From Endobacterium cereale (GTDB taxonomy: Bacteria > Pseudomonadota > Alphaproteobacteria > Rhizobiales > Rhizobiaceae), in contig NZ_WIXI01000045.1 in the NCBI RefSeq assembly GCF_009617585.1, positions 273,156 to 337,155 on the forward strand: DNA of 64,000 nt. Direction: 5' to 3'. Made by a program: the position numbers and the translations under genes. The notes beneath the pieces are model-generated. The model was given only the letters and a program-made list of their open reading frames with translations. It made no database searches and was not told where the DNA came from. Of the stretch, positions 18,022-27,706 are shown in pieces (within the stretch, counting starts at the first letter, position 1; the number at the start of each line of letters is the position of its first letter).

Positions 18022-18648
18022 TTACTGGAACGGTTTCCACCACGCCGAATTCTGCTTGCCGTTGGATTCGGCTTCCTTCTTGCGACGGCGTTCCTTGACG
18101 CGTTCCGGTTCGCCGAGGTCATCCATATTTTCGGCCTGACGGTATTCAGTCGGCGGATCGGTAAGGAAACGGCGCTGGCCAGTACCAACCGTATTACCGG
18201 CCTTGGCGTCTTCCTTGGCCTTGCGGAAGGCTTCCCATTTCTGGCTTTCGGTCAACTGACCGCCCTGCCCCTTGCCGACAGTCAGCGGCGAGACGTAACG
18301 CGGGTTGTTTTCGTTGGCGGCCGCTTCCTCGCGCAAGCGCTGGCGGGTTTCTTCCGGCGATTCCGTCCAGTTGGGATTGTTTTCGCGGTTCGCCATCGAC
18401 TGCTGCGGCGCCGGCAGATCGCCAGGCCCCTTACCGGCGACAACGAGACCCGGACGCGGATTGTAACGCACGTCCTTCTTCTTGTCGCCGCCGCCGATGG
18501 AAACGGCGCTGCCAAGGTCGTCAGCCAGTTGTTCGGCCGCACTCTTGCTGGTTCCGTAGGTCGGGCTCTGGCATCCCGACAGGCCTGCAAGCACCGCGAC
18601 GATGGCCGTTACACCAAGGCCGGAACGAAACACCCGTGACGTCTTCAT
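18022..18648 (-). CDS. Putative lipoprotein of unknown function
   Basis: The 208-residue product starts MKTSRVFRSG, then has a hydrophobic stretch GVTAIVAVLAG and a lipobox LSGC, so cleavage and lipidation at about Cys26 are expected. The mature part is hydrophilic and rich in Asn, Arg and Glu (NPRYVSPLTVG, QKWEAFRKAKEDA, RRFLTDPPTEYRQ), and the C-terminus is basic. I do not recognise a named domain, although this layout is common in rhizobia. The ATG at 18648 follows AAGGG and is preferred over a TTG at 18651. It is flanked by its own terminator. Confidence 0.75.
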   Translation of the reverse strand: MKTSRVFRSGLGVTAIVAVLAGLSGCQSPTYGTSKSAAEQLADDLGSAVSIGGGDKKKDVRYNPRPGLVVAGKGPGDLPAPQQSMANRENNPNWTESPEETRQRLREEAAANENNPRYVSPLTVGKGQGGQLTESQKWEAFRKAKEDAKAGNTVGTGQRRFLTDPPTEYRQAENMDDLGEPERVKERRRKKEAESNGKQNSAWWKPFQ

Positions 18649-18814
18649 CAAAACCCTTCCAGCCGCGCCCGTCCTTGACGCAAAACTCTATCGCTTTCGG
18701 CCTGACGGAAAAATCCGGCCAATTTCAGGCAGGATTAACGGATGATGCACAGATGCGCAATCATCCGTCGCATTTGAATTCTCCATGAAAGCCTGACACG
18801 CCCAACCGTCGCCC

Positions 18815-19225
18815 CTACCAAGGTCTCTGCTCGCAAGCATATCGCTCGCCGTTGTAAACCATAGTGCCATGCGCGACGGCTACATATCGCATGTTCCTGA
18901 AGCTCCAGAGATAGACATTCTCCCCTTTGTAAACGGCTGCATGGATCGGGATTGTATCGGGGCGGGATATGTTCAAGGCGGCGTTGGCCGATCTCAGCAA
19001 AAACGACAGCGCGCTCAGATCATACACATTGCCTGTGCAAAACGACTCCGGCTCTCCAACCGAGTTCCGCACGCTGTAATCGGGAAAGACATACCTGAAG
19101 TCACTTCCAAACTGATCTTCCGCTACCCTTGAGAGAAGCAGATAAGGACTGAGCCAGATCAGGAACAGGCAACCGACAAAAGACACCGAAATCAAAGCGC
19201 TCACGATTAAATGTCTTACGGTCAT
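18815..19225 (-). CDS. Hypothetical membrane-anchored protein
   Basis: The 136-residue product has one N-terminal hydrophobic segment (LIVSALISVSFVGCLFLIWL, about residues 6-25) and a soluble remainder expected outside the membrane. Two cysteines (one in ESFCTGN and one in RYACEQ near the end) could form a disulphide in the periplasm. I recognise no family. It is less GC-rich than its neighbours and stands alone between a lipoprotein gene and ileS, which suggests recent acquisition or relaxed constraint. Confidence 0.5.
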   Translation of the reverse strand: MTVRHLIVSALISVSFVGCLFLIWLSPYLLLSRVAEDQFGSDFRYVFPDYSVRNSVGEPESFCTGNVYDLSALSFLLRSANAALNISRPDTIPIHAAVYKGENVYLWSFRNMRYVAVAHGTMVYNGERYACEQRPW

Positions 19226-19352
19226 GGATCACCAAAGTTCAAAAGCATCTGCATGCAATGTTGCGGCTGGTTTGTCGGATATTGGACCAAAACAAAAAAG
19301 AGCGCGATCCAATGGACCGCACCCCTTTTTAATGTACCTGTTTCAGCGAAGC

Positions 19353-22259
19353 TTACAGCTTGCCGAGCTTGGCCAGCTCATGCAATGCCTCGGCATCACG
19401 CGCCGAAACGTCGGGATAAGTGGCATCAGAACCGACATCGGTCGTCACCCGCCACGAACGGGCGCATTTTACGCCTTCCGCAAGCTTCGGTTCGACCGAA
19501 ACACCTGCCACTTCGGCCAGACGGAACGCGTCAGCCGGGCCTTCGCCCGACGTGATCGTGATGGCCGAGGTGATGCAGGTTTCCTCGAACTCTAGACCTT
19601 CCAGCGCCTTCAACAATTCGGCATCGGCAACGTAAACGACAGGCGCCGCTTCCAGCGACGAGCCGATACGCTTGTCCTTGCGCTCGATTTCGAGAGCGCC
19701 CGTGACAACCGAGCGTACCTTGCGGATCTTTGCCCACTTTTCGGCAACGGCTTCGTTTTTCCACTCGGCCGGGACATCGGGGAACTGTTCGAGGTGAACG
19801 GACACCGCATCCGGCTTCAAGGAAAGCCATGCTTCTTCCGTGGTGAACGGCAGCATGGGTGCAAGCCATGTCACCGTGCATTCAAAAATCTTGCGGATGA
19901 CGGCGAGCGCCGCGCGGCGACGCAACGACGACGGGGCGTCGCAATAGAGCGCATCCTTGCGGATATCGAAATAGAAGGCCGACAGTTCGATATTGCAGAA
20001 ATCGATCAGCGCGCGGGCGATCTTCTTGAATTCGAACGCGTCATACCCTTCGCGCACGACCTTATCCAACTCGGACAGACGGTGCAGCATCAGCTTTTCG
20101 AGTTCAGGCAGTTCCGCGTAGGCGATCTCTTCGCCATCGTCATGGGCCAGCGTGCCAAGCATCCAGCGGACGGTGTTGCGCAGCTTGCGATAGGCATCGA
20201 CATTGGTCTGGATGATCGTCTTGCCGACACGCAGGTCTTCAGCATAGTCCGACGTCATGACCCACAGACGCAGGATATCGGCGCCGGCATCCTTCATCAC
20301 GTCCTGCGGGGCTACCACGTTGCCCACCGATTTCGACATCTTCTGGCCCTTTTCATCCATGGTGAAACCATGGGTGACGACCGTGTCGTAAGGGGCGCGG
20401 CCGCGGGTGGCAGCCGATTCCAGAAGCGAGGAATGGAACCAGCCGCGATGCTGGTCGGAGCCTTCGAGATAGACGTCGGCCGGCCATTTCAGGTCAGGAC
20501 GATCTTCCAGCGTGAACGTGTGAGTGGAGCCGCTGTCGAACCAGACATCGAGGATGTCCATGACCTGGGTCCACTTGGCGTGGTCGTGACCATTGCCGAG
20601 GAAACGATCCTTGGCGCCGGCAGCAAACCATGCGTCGGCACCTTCGGCGTCGAAGGCTTCCAGGATGCGGGCGTTGACGGCTTCGTCCTGCAGGACATTG
20701 CCGTCTTCATCGGCAAACACGCAGATCGGGACGCCCCATGCGCGCTGACGCGAAAGCACCCAATCCGGGCGCTGTTCGATCATGGCGCGCAGACGGTTCT
20801 GGCCGCTGATGGGCACGAAACGCGTGTCGTCGATCGCCTTTAGCGCACGGGTGCGCAGCGTCGTGCCATCGGCCAGATCCTTGTCCATATAGACGAACCA
20901 TTGCGGCGTATTACGGAAGATGATCGGCTTTTTAGAACGCCAGGAATGCGGATACTGATGCTTCAGGCGGCCACGGGCAAACAGTGCGTTGCGTTCGATC
21001 AGCGCCTTGATGACGCGGTCGTTCGCATCACCCTTCTTGCCGTTATCATCCATGACGCGGCCACCCTCGAAACCGGGGGCGTCGGCGGTGTAAGTGCCAC
21101 TGTCATCAACCGGGAACGGGATGCGCGGATCGACACCACGCGCTTCGAGTTCCTTGACGCTGGACATCCATGCATCAAAGTCTTCGCGACCGTGCGACGG
21201 TGCAGTGTGGACAAAACCGGTACCGGCATCGTCGGTGACGTGATCACCGGCGAGCAGGGGGACAGGGAAGTCGTAGCCGAGATCCTTCAACGGATGCGCA
21301 GCATTGATGGCGCCGAGTTCTTCGGCGGAAACATCGCGCAGACGCTTGAAGGCGAGCTTTGCCTTGGCAGCGGATTCTTCCGACAGGCCATTGGCGAAGA
21401 TCAGCTTTTCGCCCGGCTGCGGGCCAAAATCGTTGGCAGCCTCGGTGACCTCGTAGAGGCCGTAGGCGACGCGCGGCGAAAACGCGATGGCGCGGTTGCC
21501 GGGGATGGTCCATGGGGTGGTCGTCCAGATGACGACGTGGGCGTCAGCCAGTTCCGCAGAACCGGAAACCACCGGAAACTTCACCCAGATCGTGTCGCTC
21601 TCGTAATCGTGGTACTCGACCTCGGCTTCCGCCAGCGCCGTACGCTCGACGACCGACCACATGATCGGCTTCGAACCACGATACAGCTGGCCGCTCATGG
21701 CGATTTTCAGCAGTTCGCCGGCGATGCGGCTTTCGGCGTGAAAATTCATCGTCAGATACGGGTTGTCGAAATCACCGACGATGCCGAGGCGCTTGAATTC
21801 TTCCGCCTGGATCTTGATCCACTTTTCGGCATAGGCGCGGCATTCCTTGCGGAATTCGATCATCGCGTCCGGCTGCTTCAGGTCCGGCTTGGCCTTGCCC
21901 TTGGCGCGGTAGTTTTCTTCCTCGATCTTCCATTCGATCGGCAGGCCATGGCAATCCCAGCCCGGAACGTAGTTGCTGTCGTAGCCACGCATCTGGAACG
22001 AGCGGGTGATGACGTCTTTCAGGATCTTGTTGAGCGCGTGGCCGATATGGATGTTGCCGTTGGCATAGGGAGGGCCATCGTGCAGCACGAACTTTTCACG
22101 ACCGGCGGCGGAAGCGCGCAGCTTCTTGTAAAGATCCATCTCGCGCCAGCGGGCAACGGTTTCCGGTTCCTTCTGCGGCAGGCCGGCGCGCATCGGGAAT
22201 TCGGTTTCCGGCAGATAGAGAGTCTTCGAGTAATCGAGCTTTTCAACGTTATCGGTCAT
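19353..22259 (-). CDS. ileS: Isoleucyl-tRNA synthetase
   Basis: This class I synthetase charges tRNA-Ile and edits valine. The 968-residue protein shows [11 protein letters not shown] (HIGH), [21 protein letters not shown] in the CP1 editing domain, and [11 protein letters not shown] (KMSKS). The C-terminus reads [16 protein letters not shown]: only one Cys of the four-Cys zinc knuckle found in E. coli IleRS remains. The ATG at 22259 ([13 protein letters not shown]) is preferred over an upstream start at 22340 that adds a proline-rich leader. A toxin-antitoxin pair lies divergently upstream. Confidence 0.97.
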   Translation of the reverse strand: MTDNVEKLDYSKTLYLPETEFPMRAGLPQKEPETVARWREMDLYKKLRASAAGREKFVLHDGPPYANGNIHIGHALNKILKDVITRSFQMRGYDSNYVPGWDCHGLPIEWKIEEENYRAKGKAKPDLKQPDAMIEFRKECRAYAEKWIKIQAEEFKRLGIVGDFDNPYLTMNFHAESRIAGELLKIAMSGQLYRGSKPIMWSVVERTALAEAEVEYHDYESDTIWVKFPVVSGSAELADAHVVIWTTTPWTIPGNRAIAFSPRVAYGLYEVTEAANDFGPQPGEKLIFANGLSEESAAKAKLAFKRLRDVSAEELGAINAAHPLKDLGYDFPVPLLAGDHVTDDAGTGFVHTAPSHGREDFDAWMSSVKELEARGVDPRIPFPVDDSGTYTADAPGFEGGRVMDDNGKKGDANDRVIKALIERNALFARGRLKHQYPHSWRSKKPIIFRNTPQWFVYMDKDLADGTTLRTRALKAIDDTRFVPISGQNRLRAMIEQRPDWVLSRQRAWGVPICVFADEDGNVLQDEAVNARILEAFDAEGADAWFAAGAKDRFLGNGHDHAKWTQVMDILDVWFDSGSTHTFTLEDRPDLKWPADVYLEGSDQHRGWFHSSLLESAATRGRAPYDTVVTHGFTMDEKGQKMSKSVGNVVAPQDVMKDAGADILRLWVMTSDYAEDLRVGKTIIQTNVDAYRKLRNTVRWMLGTLAHDDGEEIAYAELPELEKLMLHRLSELDKVVREGYDAFEFKKIARALIDFCNIELSAFYFDIRKDALYCDAPSSLRRRAALAVIRKIFECTVTWLAPMLPFTTEEAWLSLKPDAVSVHLEQFPDVPAEWKNEAVAEKWAKIRKVRSVVTGALEIERKDKRIGSSLEAAPVVYVADAELLKALEGLEFEETCITSAITITSGEGPADAFRLAEVAGVSVEPKLAEGVKCARSWRVTTDVGSDATYPDVSARDAEALHELAKLGKL

Positions 22260-22554
22260 TTTGGGCAATCGTCTCTTGGCGCCGACAAGGGGGCGCGTGC
22301 GGGAAAATGTCGGTGGCGGAGGCGCGTGAACAAGCGCCAAAATCCCGGACCTTCCGGCCGCTGCTTACAGCGCGCGGAAAGCCGGGCCGATAATTCGTAT
22401 GATCATCTTGATCTGGGCCGACCGGAAATCTGTCATGACCGCGGTTATTACGGGGTTTTATGGCGGAAAGGAAGGGGGAATTGGGCGACGATGCAATCTG
22501 GACTGTTGTGGTGACCGAGCATATAACTGACTATCTGACCAGTTGGAGGTTCGC

Positions 22555-22827
22555 ATGCCCGGAAAAGCTACCGCTCAGGATAACATCTGGAAGCTGGAGG
22601 ATGCCAAGGCACGTTTCAGCGAAGTCGTACGGCGCGCCCGCAGCGAAGGTCCCCAACATGTAACCGTACGCGGGCAAGACAGCGTCGTCATCATTAGTAC
22701 GGAAGAATTGGCAAAGCTGACCCAGCCCAAGCCGGAAAAACCTCTTGTCGAGTTCATGGAAAGCCTCGGCCTCCATACCCTGAACATCACGCGTGATGAC
22801 GATCGTGGACGGGATGTCGAGTTGTGA
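22555..22827 (+). CDS. Type II antitoxin, Phd/YefM family
   Basis: The 90-residue protein has the Phd/YefM pattern: IWKLEDAKARFSEVVRRA, then GPQHVTVRGQDSVVIIS, then EELAKL, with a variable toxin-binding tail. GGAGG lies five bases before the ATG. Its stop overlaps the GTG start of the PIN-domain gene (GTGA), the standard antitoxin-first arrangement. It would bind its own promoter and neutralise the toxin; AT-rich sequence at 22515-22545 is the likely promoter region. Confidence 0.92.
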   Translation: MPGKATAQDNIWKLEDAKARFSEVVRRARSEGPQHVTVRGQDSVVIISTEELAKLTQPKPEKPLVEFMESLGLHTLNITRDDDRGRDVEL

Positions 22828-23282
22828 ACGGCTGGCTGCTCGACACAAATGTAATTTCTGCGCTGATCAACCCGAACGGCGCACCCTCGGTAAAACGATG
22901 GGCGGCAGGACAGTCGGAAGCACGTGTATTTATCAGCGTGCTGACGCTGGCCGAGTATGACAAGGGTATCGAAAAACTTCCAGCAGACGACGAGAACCGC
23001 CATCGTTACACGGTCGCTCGAGATGGATTGGAGATGCGCTTTGCCGGCCGTACTCTATCGGTTTCGGATAATGTTGTCCGACGGTGGGGGAAGATCAGTG
23101 GTCGGATCAAGCTGGCAACACGTAATGCGCCGCCCGTCATCGATACGCTTCTCGCCGCGACGGCGCTTGAACACGACCTCTATCTTGTCACGCCGAACAA
23201 GAAGGACGTCCTGAACTCGGGGGCAGCGGTATTCGACCCATGGGCTGACGAGTTGGCACTTTTTCCACTTAGACCGCTTTGA
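22824..23282 (+). CDS. Type II toxin, PIN-domain (VapC/FitB-like) ribonuclease
   Basis: The 152-residue protein has PIN-domain acidic residues: LLDTNVIS (Asp7), TLAEYDKG (Glu44), PVIDTLLAA (Asp107) and TPNKKDV (Asp128), which together would hold the Mg2+ for RNA cleavage. The GTG start overlaps the antitoxin stop by four bases, so the pair is translationally coupled. The target RNA cannot be deduced; other PIN toxins cut initiator tRNA or rRNA. A Phd-PIN pairing is common in rhizobia. The BrnA-like gene converges with it three bases on. Confidence 0.92.
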   Translation: MNGWLLDTNVISALINPNGAPSVKRWAAGQSEARVFISVLTLAEYDKGIEKLPADDENRHRYTVARDGLEMRFAGRTLSVSDNVVRRWGKISGRIKLATRNAPPVIDTLLAATALEHDLYLVTPNKKDVLNSGAAVFDPWADELALFPLRPL

Positions 23283-23285
23283 CGA

Positions 23286-23525
23286 TCAATCCTTCGGATT
23301 GGCTTCCATCACCGCCCGCAGCGCATCATTGATGCGATCCTGCCAGCCGGGGCCGTCTTCCTGAAAATACTCGATCACCGCGCTGTCGAGCTTGATCGCC
23401 ACCTGTTCCTTCACCGAAGGCGGAGCGCGTTTTTCCACGGCAGGAGCCGCCGCCTTCTTCACCGGTGCGAACAGGGCTTCGGCGGCATCCTTCGGGTTGG
23501 TCGGGCGGCGCGGGGTGGTGGCCAT
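23286..23525 (-). CDS. BrnA-like antitoxin-family protein, orphan
   Basis: The 79-residue protein has a Pro/Ala-rich N-terminus and a C-terminal half, VAIKLDSAVIEYFQEDGPGW then QDRINDALRAVM, that matches the ribbon-helix-helix BrnA pattern (RLD..V..YF...GPGWQ.RIN..LR). BrnA normally pairs with the RelE-like toxin BrnT, which is absent here. Instead it starts two bases after the ribF stop and has its own GGAG, so it is read with ribF. It may be a DNA-binding regulator that no longer serves a toxin. Confidence 0.8.
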   Translation of the reverse strand: MATTPRRPTNPKDAAEALFAPVKKAAAPAVEKRAPPSVKEQVAIKLDSAVIEYFQEDGPGWQDRINDALRAVMEANPKD

Positions 23526-23527
23526 GG

Positions 23528-24532
23528 TTATTCTCCGTTTTTCGCAGTCTGCGCGAAAGCAATATCCCTGTCCACCGGGCCGAGCGGCTGAACACCTGAC
23601 AGAAGCGCCCTCGCCTCTTCCTCGTCACGCTTGATCTGGGCGATCAGCGGGTCAAGCCCGTCGAATTTCGCCTCGTCGCGCAGAAAACCGAAAAAGGACA
23701 CGGCGCAAACCTCGCCATAAAGATCGCCGGAAAAATCGAACAGATAGGTCTCCAGAAGCGCCACACCGTTTTCCGTCACCGTCGGGCGGCGGCCATAGCT
23801 GGCAACACCATCATAAAGCTCGCCATTGGGGCGGCGGAAACGCACGGCGTAAATGCCGTTGCGCAGTTCGGCCTCGCCCGGCAGCGACATGTTGGCGGTC
23901 GGGAAACCGATTTGGCGGCCGAGCTTCTGGCCATCGATGACTTCCGCTTCCACCGTATAACGATATCCGAGCAGGCCGGCGGCACCGACCATGTCGCCTT
24001 CAGCGATCAGCTCACGGATGCGGCTGGACGAGACGACATCAGCGTTTTCATCCCGAAAGGCATCGACCAGCGAGACGGTGAAACCGTGGCGCTCGCCCGA
24101 TGCCATCAGGAAGGCCGGGCCACCTTCGCGGCCCTTGCCAAAGTGGAAATCGAAGCCGGTGACGACGGCACTTGCGCCCAGCCAGTCGATCAGGATCGTC
24201 TGGATGAATTCTTCCGCCGAGCGACCGGCAAATTCGCGGTCGAACGGATATTCGATGACGGCGGAAAAACCCATCGCTTCGAGAATACGGGCTTTCAGCG
24301 GGGCTGCCGTCAGGCGGCAGACCGGCTGATCCGGTTTGAAGACGGTACGCGGATGCGGTTCGAAGGTCAGAACGAGGGCTGGCACGCCGCGCTCTTTCGC
24401 CAGCTCAAGCGCCCGTTCCAGCACGCTGCGATGGCCGCGATGCACACCATCGAAATTGCCGATGGCGATGACGCCGCCCTTGAGGTTTTCGGGCAGCGGG
24501 TCTTTTTTCTCATTGCGATGGAAGACGGTCAT
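23528..24532 (-). CDS. ribF: Bifunctional riboflavin kinase/FAD synthetase
   Basis: RibF makes FMN and then FAD from riboflavin. The 334-residue length is standard. The N-terminal FAD synthetase is a nucleotidyltransferase fold with IGNFDGVHRGHRSVL and TFEPHPRTVF; the C-terminal flavokinase domain shows GRQIGFPTANM (with the conserved PTAN) and LLETYLFDFSGDLYG. It lies 17 bases after a NagD-like HAD gene and two bases before the BrnA-like gene, forming a three-gene unit. No FMN riboswitch was seen ahead of it. Confidence 0.97.
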   Translation of the reverse strand: MTVFHRNEKKDPLPENLKGGVIAIGNFDGVHRGHRSVLERALELAKERGVPALVLTFEPHPRTVFKPDQPVCRLTAAPLKARILEAMGFSAVIEYPFDREFAGRSAEEFIQTILIDWLGASAVVTGFDFHFGKGREGGPAFLMASGERHGFTVSLVDAFRDENADVVSSSRIRELIAEGDMVGAAGLLGYRYTVEAEVIDGQKLGRQIGFPTANMSLPGEAELRNGIYAVRFRRPNGELYDGVASYGRRPTVTENGVALLETYLFDFSGDLYGEVCAVSFFGFLRDEAKFDGLDPLIAQIKRDEEEARALLSGVQPLGPVDRDIAFAQTAKNGE

Positions 24533-24549
24533 TGCGCAAACATTTCCGT

Positions 24550-25398
24550 TCAGGCCAGCCGTGGCATCCAGAATTTTGGCGTGGCATTTTCACCGGCGAG
24601 CCAGGCCTTCAGGATCGCTTCGTCCGTCTGACCGTCCACCGTGTATTCGGCAGCATGGATGCCGCCGCTGATATAAAGCAGGTCGAGTTCTTGTGAAAGC
24701 GCACCGCGCACATCGGTCGGCATGCCGTCGCCGATCGCGAGGATTTTCGAGCGCTCCACCGGTCCGCGCGCCTGTTCGGCTTGCGCAATCGCCGCTTCGT
24801 AGATCGGGTGATGCGGTTTGCCGGCAATCTGGCTCTTGCCGCCGAGCTGTTCGTAATAGGCGGCAACGGCGCCGGCGCAGGGGATCATCTTGTGGCCGCG
24901 CTCGACGATCAGGTCCGGATTGGCGCAGATGAACGGCAGGTCGCGCTTGACCCATGCCTTCAGCATGTCGGTGTAATCTTCCGGCACTTCCTTCTCGTCA
25001 TCGAAAAAGCCGGTGCAGACAATGCTCTCCGCCTCTTCGGCCGAGGTGACGGTGACGCCGAGATCATCGAGCAGGTTGATGTCGCGCTCAGGCCCGAGCA
25101 GAAACACCTTTTTCGGACCTTCGGCGATCAATTTGCGGGTGACGTCGCCCGATGTGACGATACGGTCATAGGTTTCGTCGGCAACATTGAGTGCCCGCAT
25201 CTGGATGATGACATCGGCGGAGCGGCGTGGCGAATTGGTGATCAGAACGACGGTGGCGCCGGCCTTGCTGGCGGCCGCAAGCGCCTCGCAGGACTGCGGA
25301 AAGGCTTCCACGCCATTGTGCACGACGCCCCAGACATCGGAAAGAACGACGTCATAGCCGCCGGTCACTTCGCTCAAGCTCTGGATACGCTGTGTCAT
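24550..25398 (-). CDS. HAD-superfamily class IIA hydrolase (NagD-like, TIGR01459 type)
   Basis: The 282-residue protein starts MTQRIQSLSEVTGGYDVVL and has SDVWGVVHNG as motif I: the first Asp is kept and the second is replaced by Trp, as in the alphaproteobacterial TIGR01459 subfamily. Motif II is VLITNSPRRS, and ILAIGDGMPTDVRGA carries the metal-binding acidic residues. The cap is of class C2. The substrate is not known. Adjacency to ribF recurs in this group, to my recollection, so a role in flavin or nucleotide phosphate handling is possible. Confidence 0.88.
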   Translation of the reverse strand: MTQRIQSLSEVTGGYDVVLSDVWGVVHNGVEAFPQSCEALAAASKAGATVVLITNSPRRSADVIIQMRALNVADETYDRIVTSGDVTRKLIAEGPKKVFLLGPERDINLLDDLGVTVTSAEEAESIVCTGFFDDEKEVPEDYTDMLKAWVKRDLPFICANPDLIVERGHKMIPCAGAVAAYYEQLGGKSQIAGKPHHPIYEAAIAQAEQARGPVERSKILAIGDGMPTDVRGALSQELDLLYISGGIHAAEYTVDGQTDEAILKAWLAGENATPKFWMPRLA

Positions 25399-25520
25399 GC
25401 CTGCTGCCCGTTCTTTTAAGAAAAATCAGGCGTTCATGTCGCAAAGCACAATGACGATGGCAAGGGCATTTGCTGTTCGCTGTCGATATTTCACCTCTGC
25501 GTCACATGCAAAGCTGCGGT

Positions 25521-26864
25521 TCACACAAGGCCTGATAGCCGCAGCGCCAGCCCGGCGAAGGCGCAGAACAAGAGAACCGGCACCAGGCCAAGCCGGAAGC
25601 GAAACAGCAGAAAAGCAGACAAAATGAACAGCGCGACGGCGGCGAGATCGATACTGGAGAGTACCGGCGACGAGACGGTGAGGCCGAGTGATGGCACGAT
25701 CGGAAGTTTGACGACTTCGGCAAAAAGGACGTGCAGGCCGAACCACAAAGCCAGATTGAGAATGACGCCAACGACGGCGGCGGTAATGGCCGACAGCGCC
25801 GCCGACATGACCGCGTTGCCGCGCAGCCGCTCGATGAAGGGCGCACCGGCGAAGATGAAAATGAAGCTGGGCACAAAGGTTGCCCACGCCACCAGAACCG
25901 CGCCCAAAGCGCCGCCGGCGATGACGCCCAAGCCCGATGCCTCACGAAAACCGACGAGGAAGCCGACAAAGGAAAGGACGAGAACCAGCGGGCCGGGCGT
26001 CGTTTCGGCGAGCGCCAGCCCATCGACCATTTCACCGGCACGCAGCCAGCCGTGATCTTCCACCGCAACCTGCGCCACATAGGCCAGAACCGCATAGGCA
26101 CCACCAAAGGTGACCAGCGCCATGCGCGAGAAGAACGAAAACATTGCGGCCAGGCTTTCCGGCGCGGAAAGTGCCCAGAGCAGCAACAGCGGCGCCTGCC
26201 AGACGGCGATCCACAACAGCAGCGAAGCGACGGCGCGCAAAGGGCGACGCTTCTCCGGCAGGTCGGCCGACTGTGCCAGCGGCAAATCCGGCTTATCGCC
26301 CATCCTTGCGGCCACGAAACCGGCAATGCCGGCACCGAGCACGACCAGCGGAAACGGCAGACCGAAGAAAAACAGCGCAACAAAAGCAAAAGCTGCGATG
26401 CCCCGCAAAAATCCGGTTTTCAGAGTTTTGCGGCCGAGCCGGATCACCGCCTCGACGACGATCACCAGCACCGCCGCTTTCAGGCCGAAAAACAGGCCAT
26501 CCAGCCATGCTGTTTCCTGCCAGATTGCATAAGCTGCAGACAGGCCGATCATGACGAACAGACCCGGGAGGATGAACAGCAGACCGGCGATGATGCCGCC
26601 TCTGATACCGCCGACCAGCCAGCCGATATAGGTGGCAAGCTGCTGCGCTTCCGGCCCCGGCAGCAGCATGCAGTAGTTCAGCGCATGCAGAAAACGCTCT
26701 TCGGAAATCCAGCGTTTTTCTTCTACCAGGCTGCGATGCATCATGCCGATCTGGCCGGCCGGACCGCCAAAGCTCAAACACCCGATGCGGGCAAAAACGC
26801 CGGTCAGTTCGGAAAGTGTGGGCCGCGTGCCAACCTGACTGTCTGCGCCGTCGAATGCCGTCAT
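25521..26864 (-). CDS. chrA: Chromate efflux transporter ChrA
   Basis: ChrA exports chromate across the inner membrane. The 447-residue protein contains two homologous CHR domains, the long bidomain form. The first has FARIGCLSFGGPAGQIGMMHR and LLPGPEAQQLATYIGW; the second has LVTFGGAYAVLAY and ETTPGPLVLVLSFVGF. About 10-12 hydrophobic segments are present. The ATG at 26864 has AAGGGG upstream and is preferred over 26903. No chrB regulator is adjacent, so control of the gene is unclear. Confidence 0.93.
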   Translation of the reverse strand: MTAFDGADSQVGTRPTLSELTGVFARIGCLSFGGPAGQIGMMHRSLVEEKRWISEERFLHALNYCMLLPGPEAQQLATYIGWLVGGIRGGIIAGLLFILPGLFVMIGLSAAYAIWQETAWLDGLFFGLKAAVLVIVVEAVIRLGRKTLKTGFLRGIAAFAFVALFFFGLPFPLVVLGAGIAGFVAARMGDKPDLPLAQSADLPEKRRPLRAVASLLLWIAVWQAPLLLLWALSAPESLAAMFSFFSRMALVTFGGAYAVLAYVAQVAVEDHGWLRAGEMVDGLALAETTPGPLVLVLSFVGFLVGFREASGLGVIAGGALGAVLVAWATFVPSFIFIFAGAPFIERLRGNAVMSAALSAITAAVVGVILNLALWFGLHVLFAEVVKLPIVPSLGLTVSSPVLSSIDLAAVALFILSAFLLFRFRLGLVPVLLFCAFAGLALRLSGLV

Positions 26865-27053
26865 GTGTTCCCCTTGCCCTGCGACACTATGGCCACAAAA
26901 CATTCCCTAAAAACGTCATGTAAAGGCCGTATGACGAAGCTTACGGGTTGTGACCATGCCGCGGCTACACTTCCTAGCCTGTGTTCAGACACAAGCGTTA
27001 CGGTCATATAACCAGTATTGTTAGTTTCAAAACACATTCGGATAAGAACAAAT

Positions 27054-27578
27054 ATGCGCAGATCTGCAAAAGCAGCGTTGAGTCTCTCACTTTTTCTGGC
27101 GCTCGGAGCGACCCAGGCGGCTGCACAATCCGGCTTCTGCACGGGAAAAGTCCGAGATCTCAAGCTTGACCCCGCCATTGTGGGCGAAGGGTTTACCGTC
27201 GATCCCATGGATGACGGCTCTGCGCAGATCATATGCGCCGATTGCGCAGATACTCGCACGATCGCAATTTTTCTGGGCACCAACGATGACCGGGAACAGG
27301 GCTTGAGAGACGGCACTGTGACGGCTGATACCCTCACCGAGAAATGCCTGAAAACCGGACCCAATTGCAGCGCAAAGACGTTTGTTGAAGGACCGTCTGT
27401 CGGTTACACGCTCGAAAACAAGTTTGGCGAAAAAGTCCAGCGCCGATACGCCTTGTATAACGGCGGCAAGGTGTTGACCGTGAGAGGGACCGCGCCTCTG
27501 GCCGACCGGGAAAAGATTTCGGCCAACACCGAGGCTGTTTTCCGCTCGCTTCTGCCGCAGCTGCACTGCGGGGCATAA
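27054..27578 (+). CDS. Hypothetical secreted protein
   Basis: The 174-residue protein has a Sec signal peptide (RRSAKAALSLSLFLALG, predicted cleavage after TQAAA). The mature part has several cysteines (GFCTGK, QIICADCADT, EKCLKTGPNCSAK, QLHCGA) suited to periplasmic disulphides. I do not recognise a family. GGATAAGA precedes the ATG at 27054; an upstream in-frame start at 27018 would put charged residues before the signal. It stands between chrA and groES with its own transcript probable. Confidence 0.65.
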   Translation: MRRSAKAALSLSLFLALGATQAAAQSGFCTGKVRDLKLDPAIVGEGFTVDPMDDGSAQIICADCADTRTIAIFLGTNDDREQGLRDGTVTADTLTEKCLKTGPNCSAKTFVEGPSVGYTLENKFGEKVQRRYALYNGGKVLTVRGTAPLADREKISANTEAVFRSLLPQLHCGA

Positions 27579-27669
27579 TCACGTCGCGAGGCGTTAACTC
27601 TTGTCACACAGCGCCGTTAACGCTGTTTGGCGAGCCCAGCCAGCCTGTAGCGAAATTTTACGGGGCTTC

Positions 27670-27701
27670 CTTGACTCGGCTCTGACCCGGTCTTATCTCG
27701 G
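27670..27701 (+). promoter_or_regulatory. RpoH (sigma-32-type) promoter of groESL
   Basis: CTTG (27670-27673), an 18-base spacer and CTTATCTCGG (27692-27701) match the alphaproteobacterial heat-shock consensus CTTG-N17/18-CYTATNTNNG at every specified base. It lies just before the CIRCE element, so heat-shock sigma factor and HrcA control act on one promoter region. Confidence 0.8.
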
Positions 27702-27706
27702 TTGCG

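Noticed and set aside
20901..22514. A plus-strand open frame of 537 codons over ileS
   Set aside because: It is antisense to ileS, whose motifs are unambiguous, and has no recognisable domain.
22260..22554. T-box or riboswitch leader before ileS, and an FMN riboswitch before ribF
   Set aside because: No T-box core or FMN aptamer consensus was recognised. The ileS leader shows only a GC-rich palindrome, and ribF follows another gene by 17 bases.
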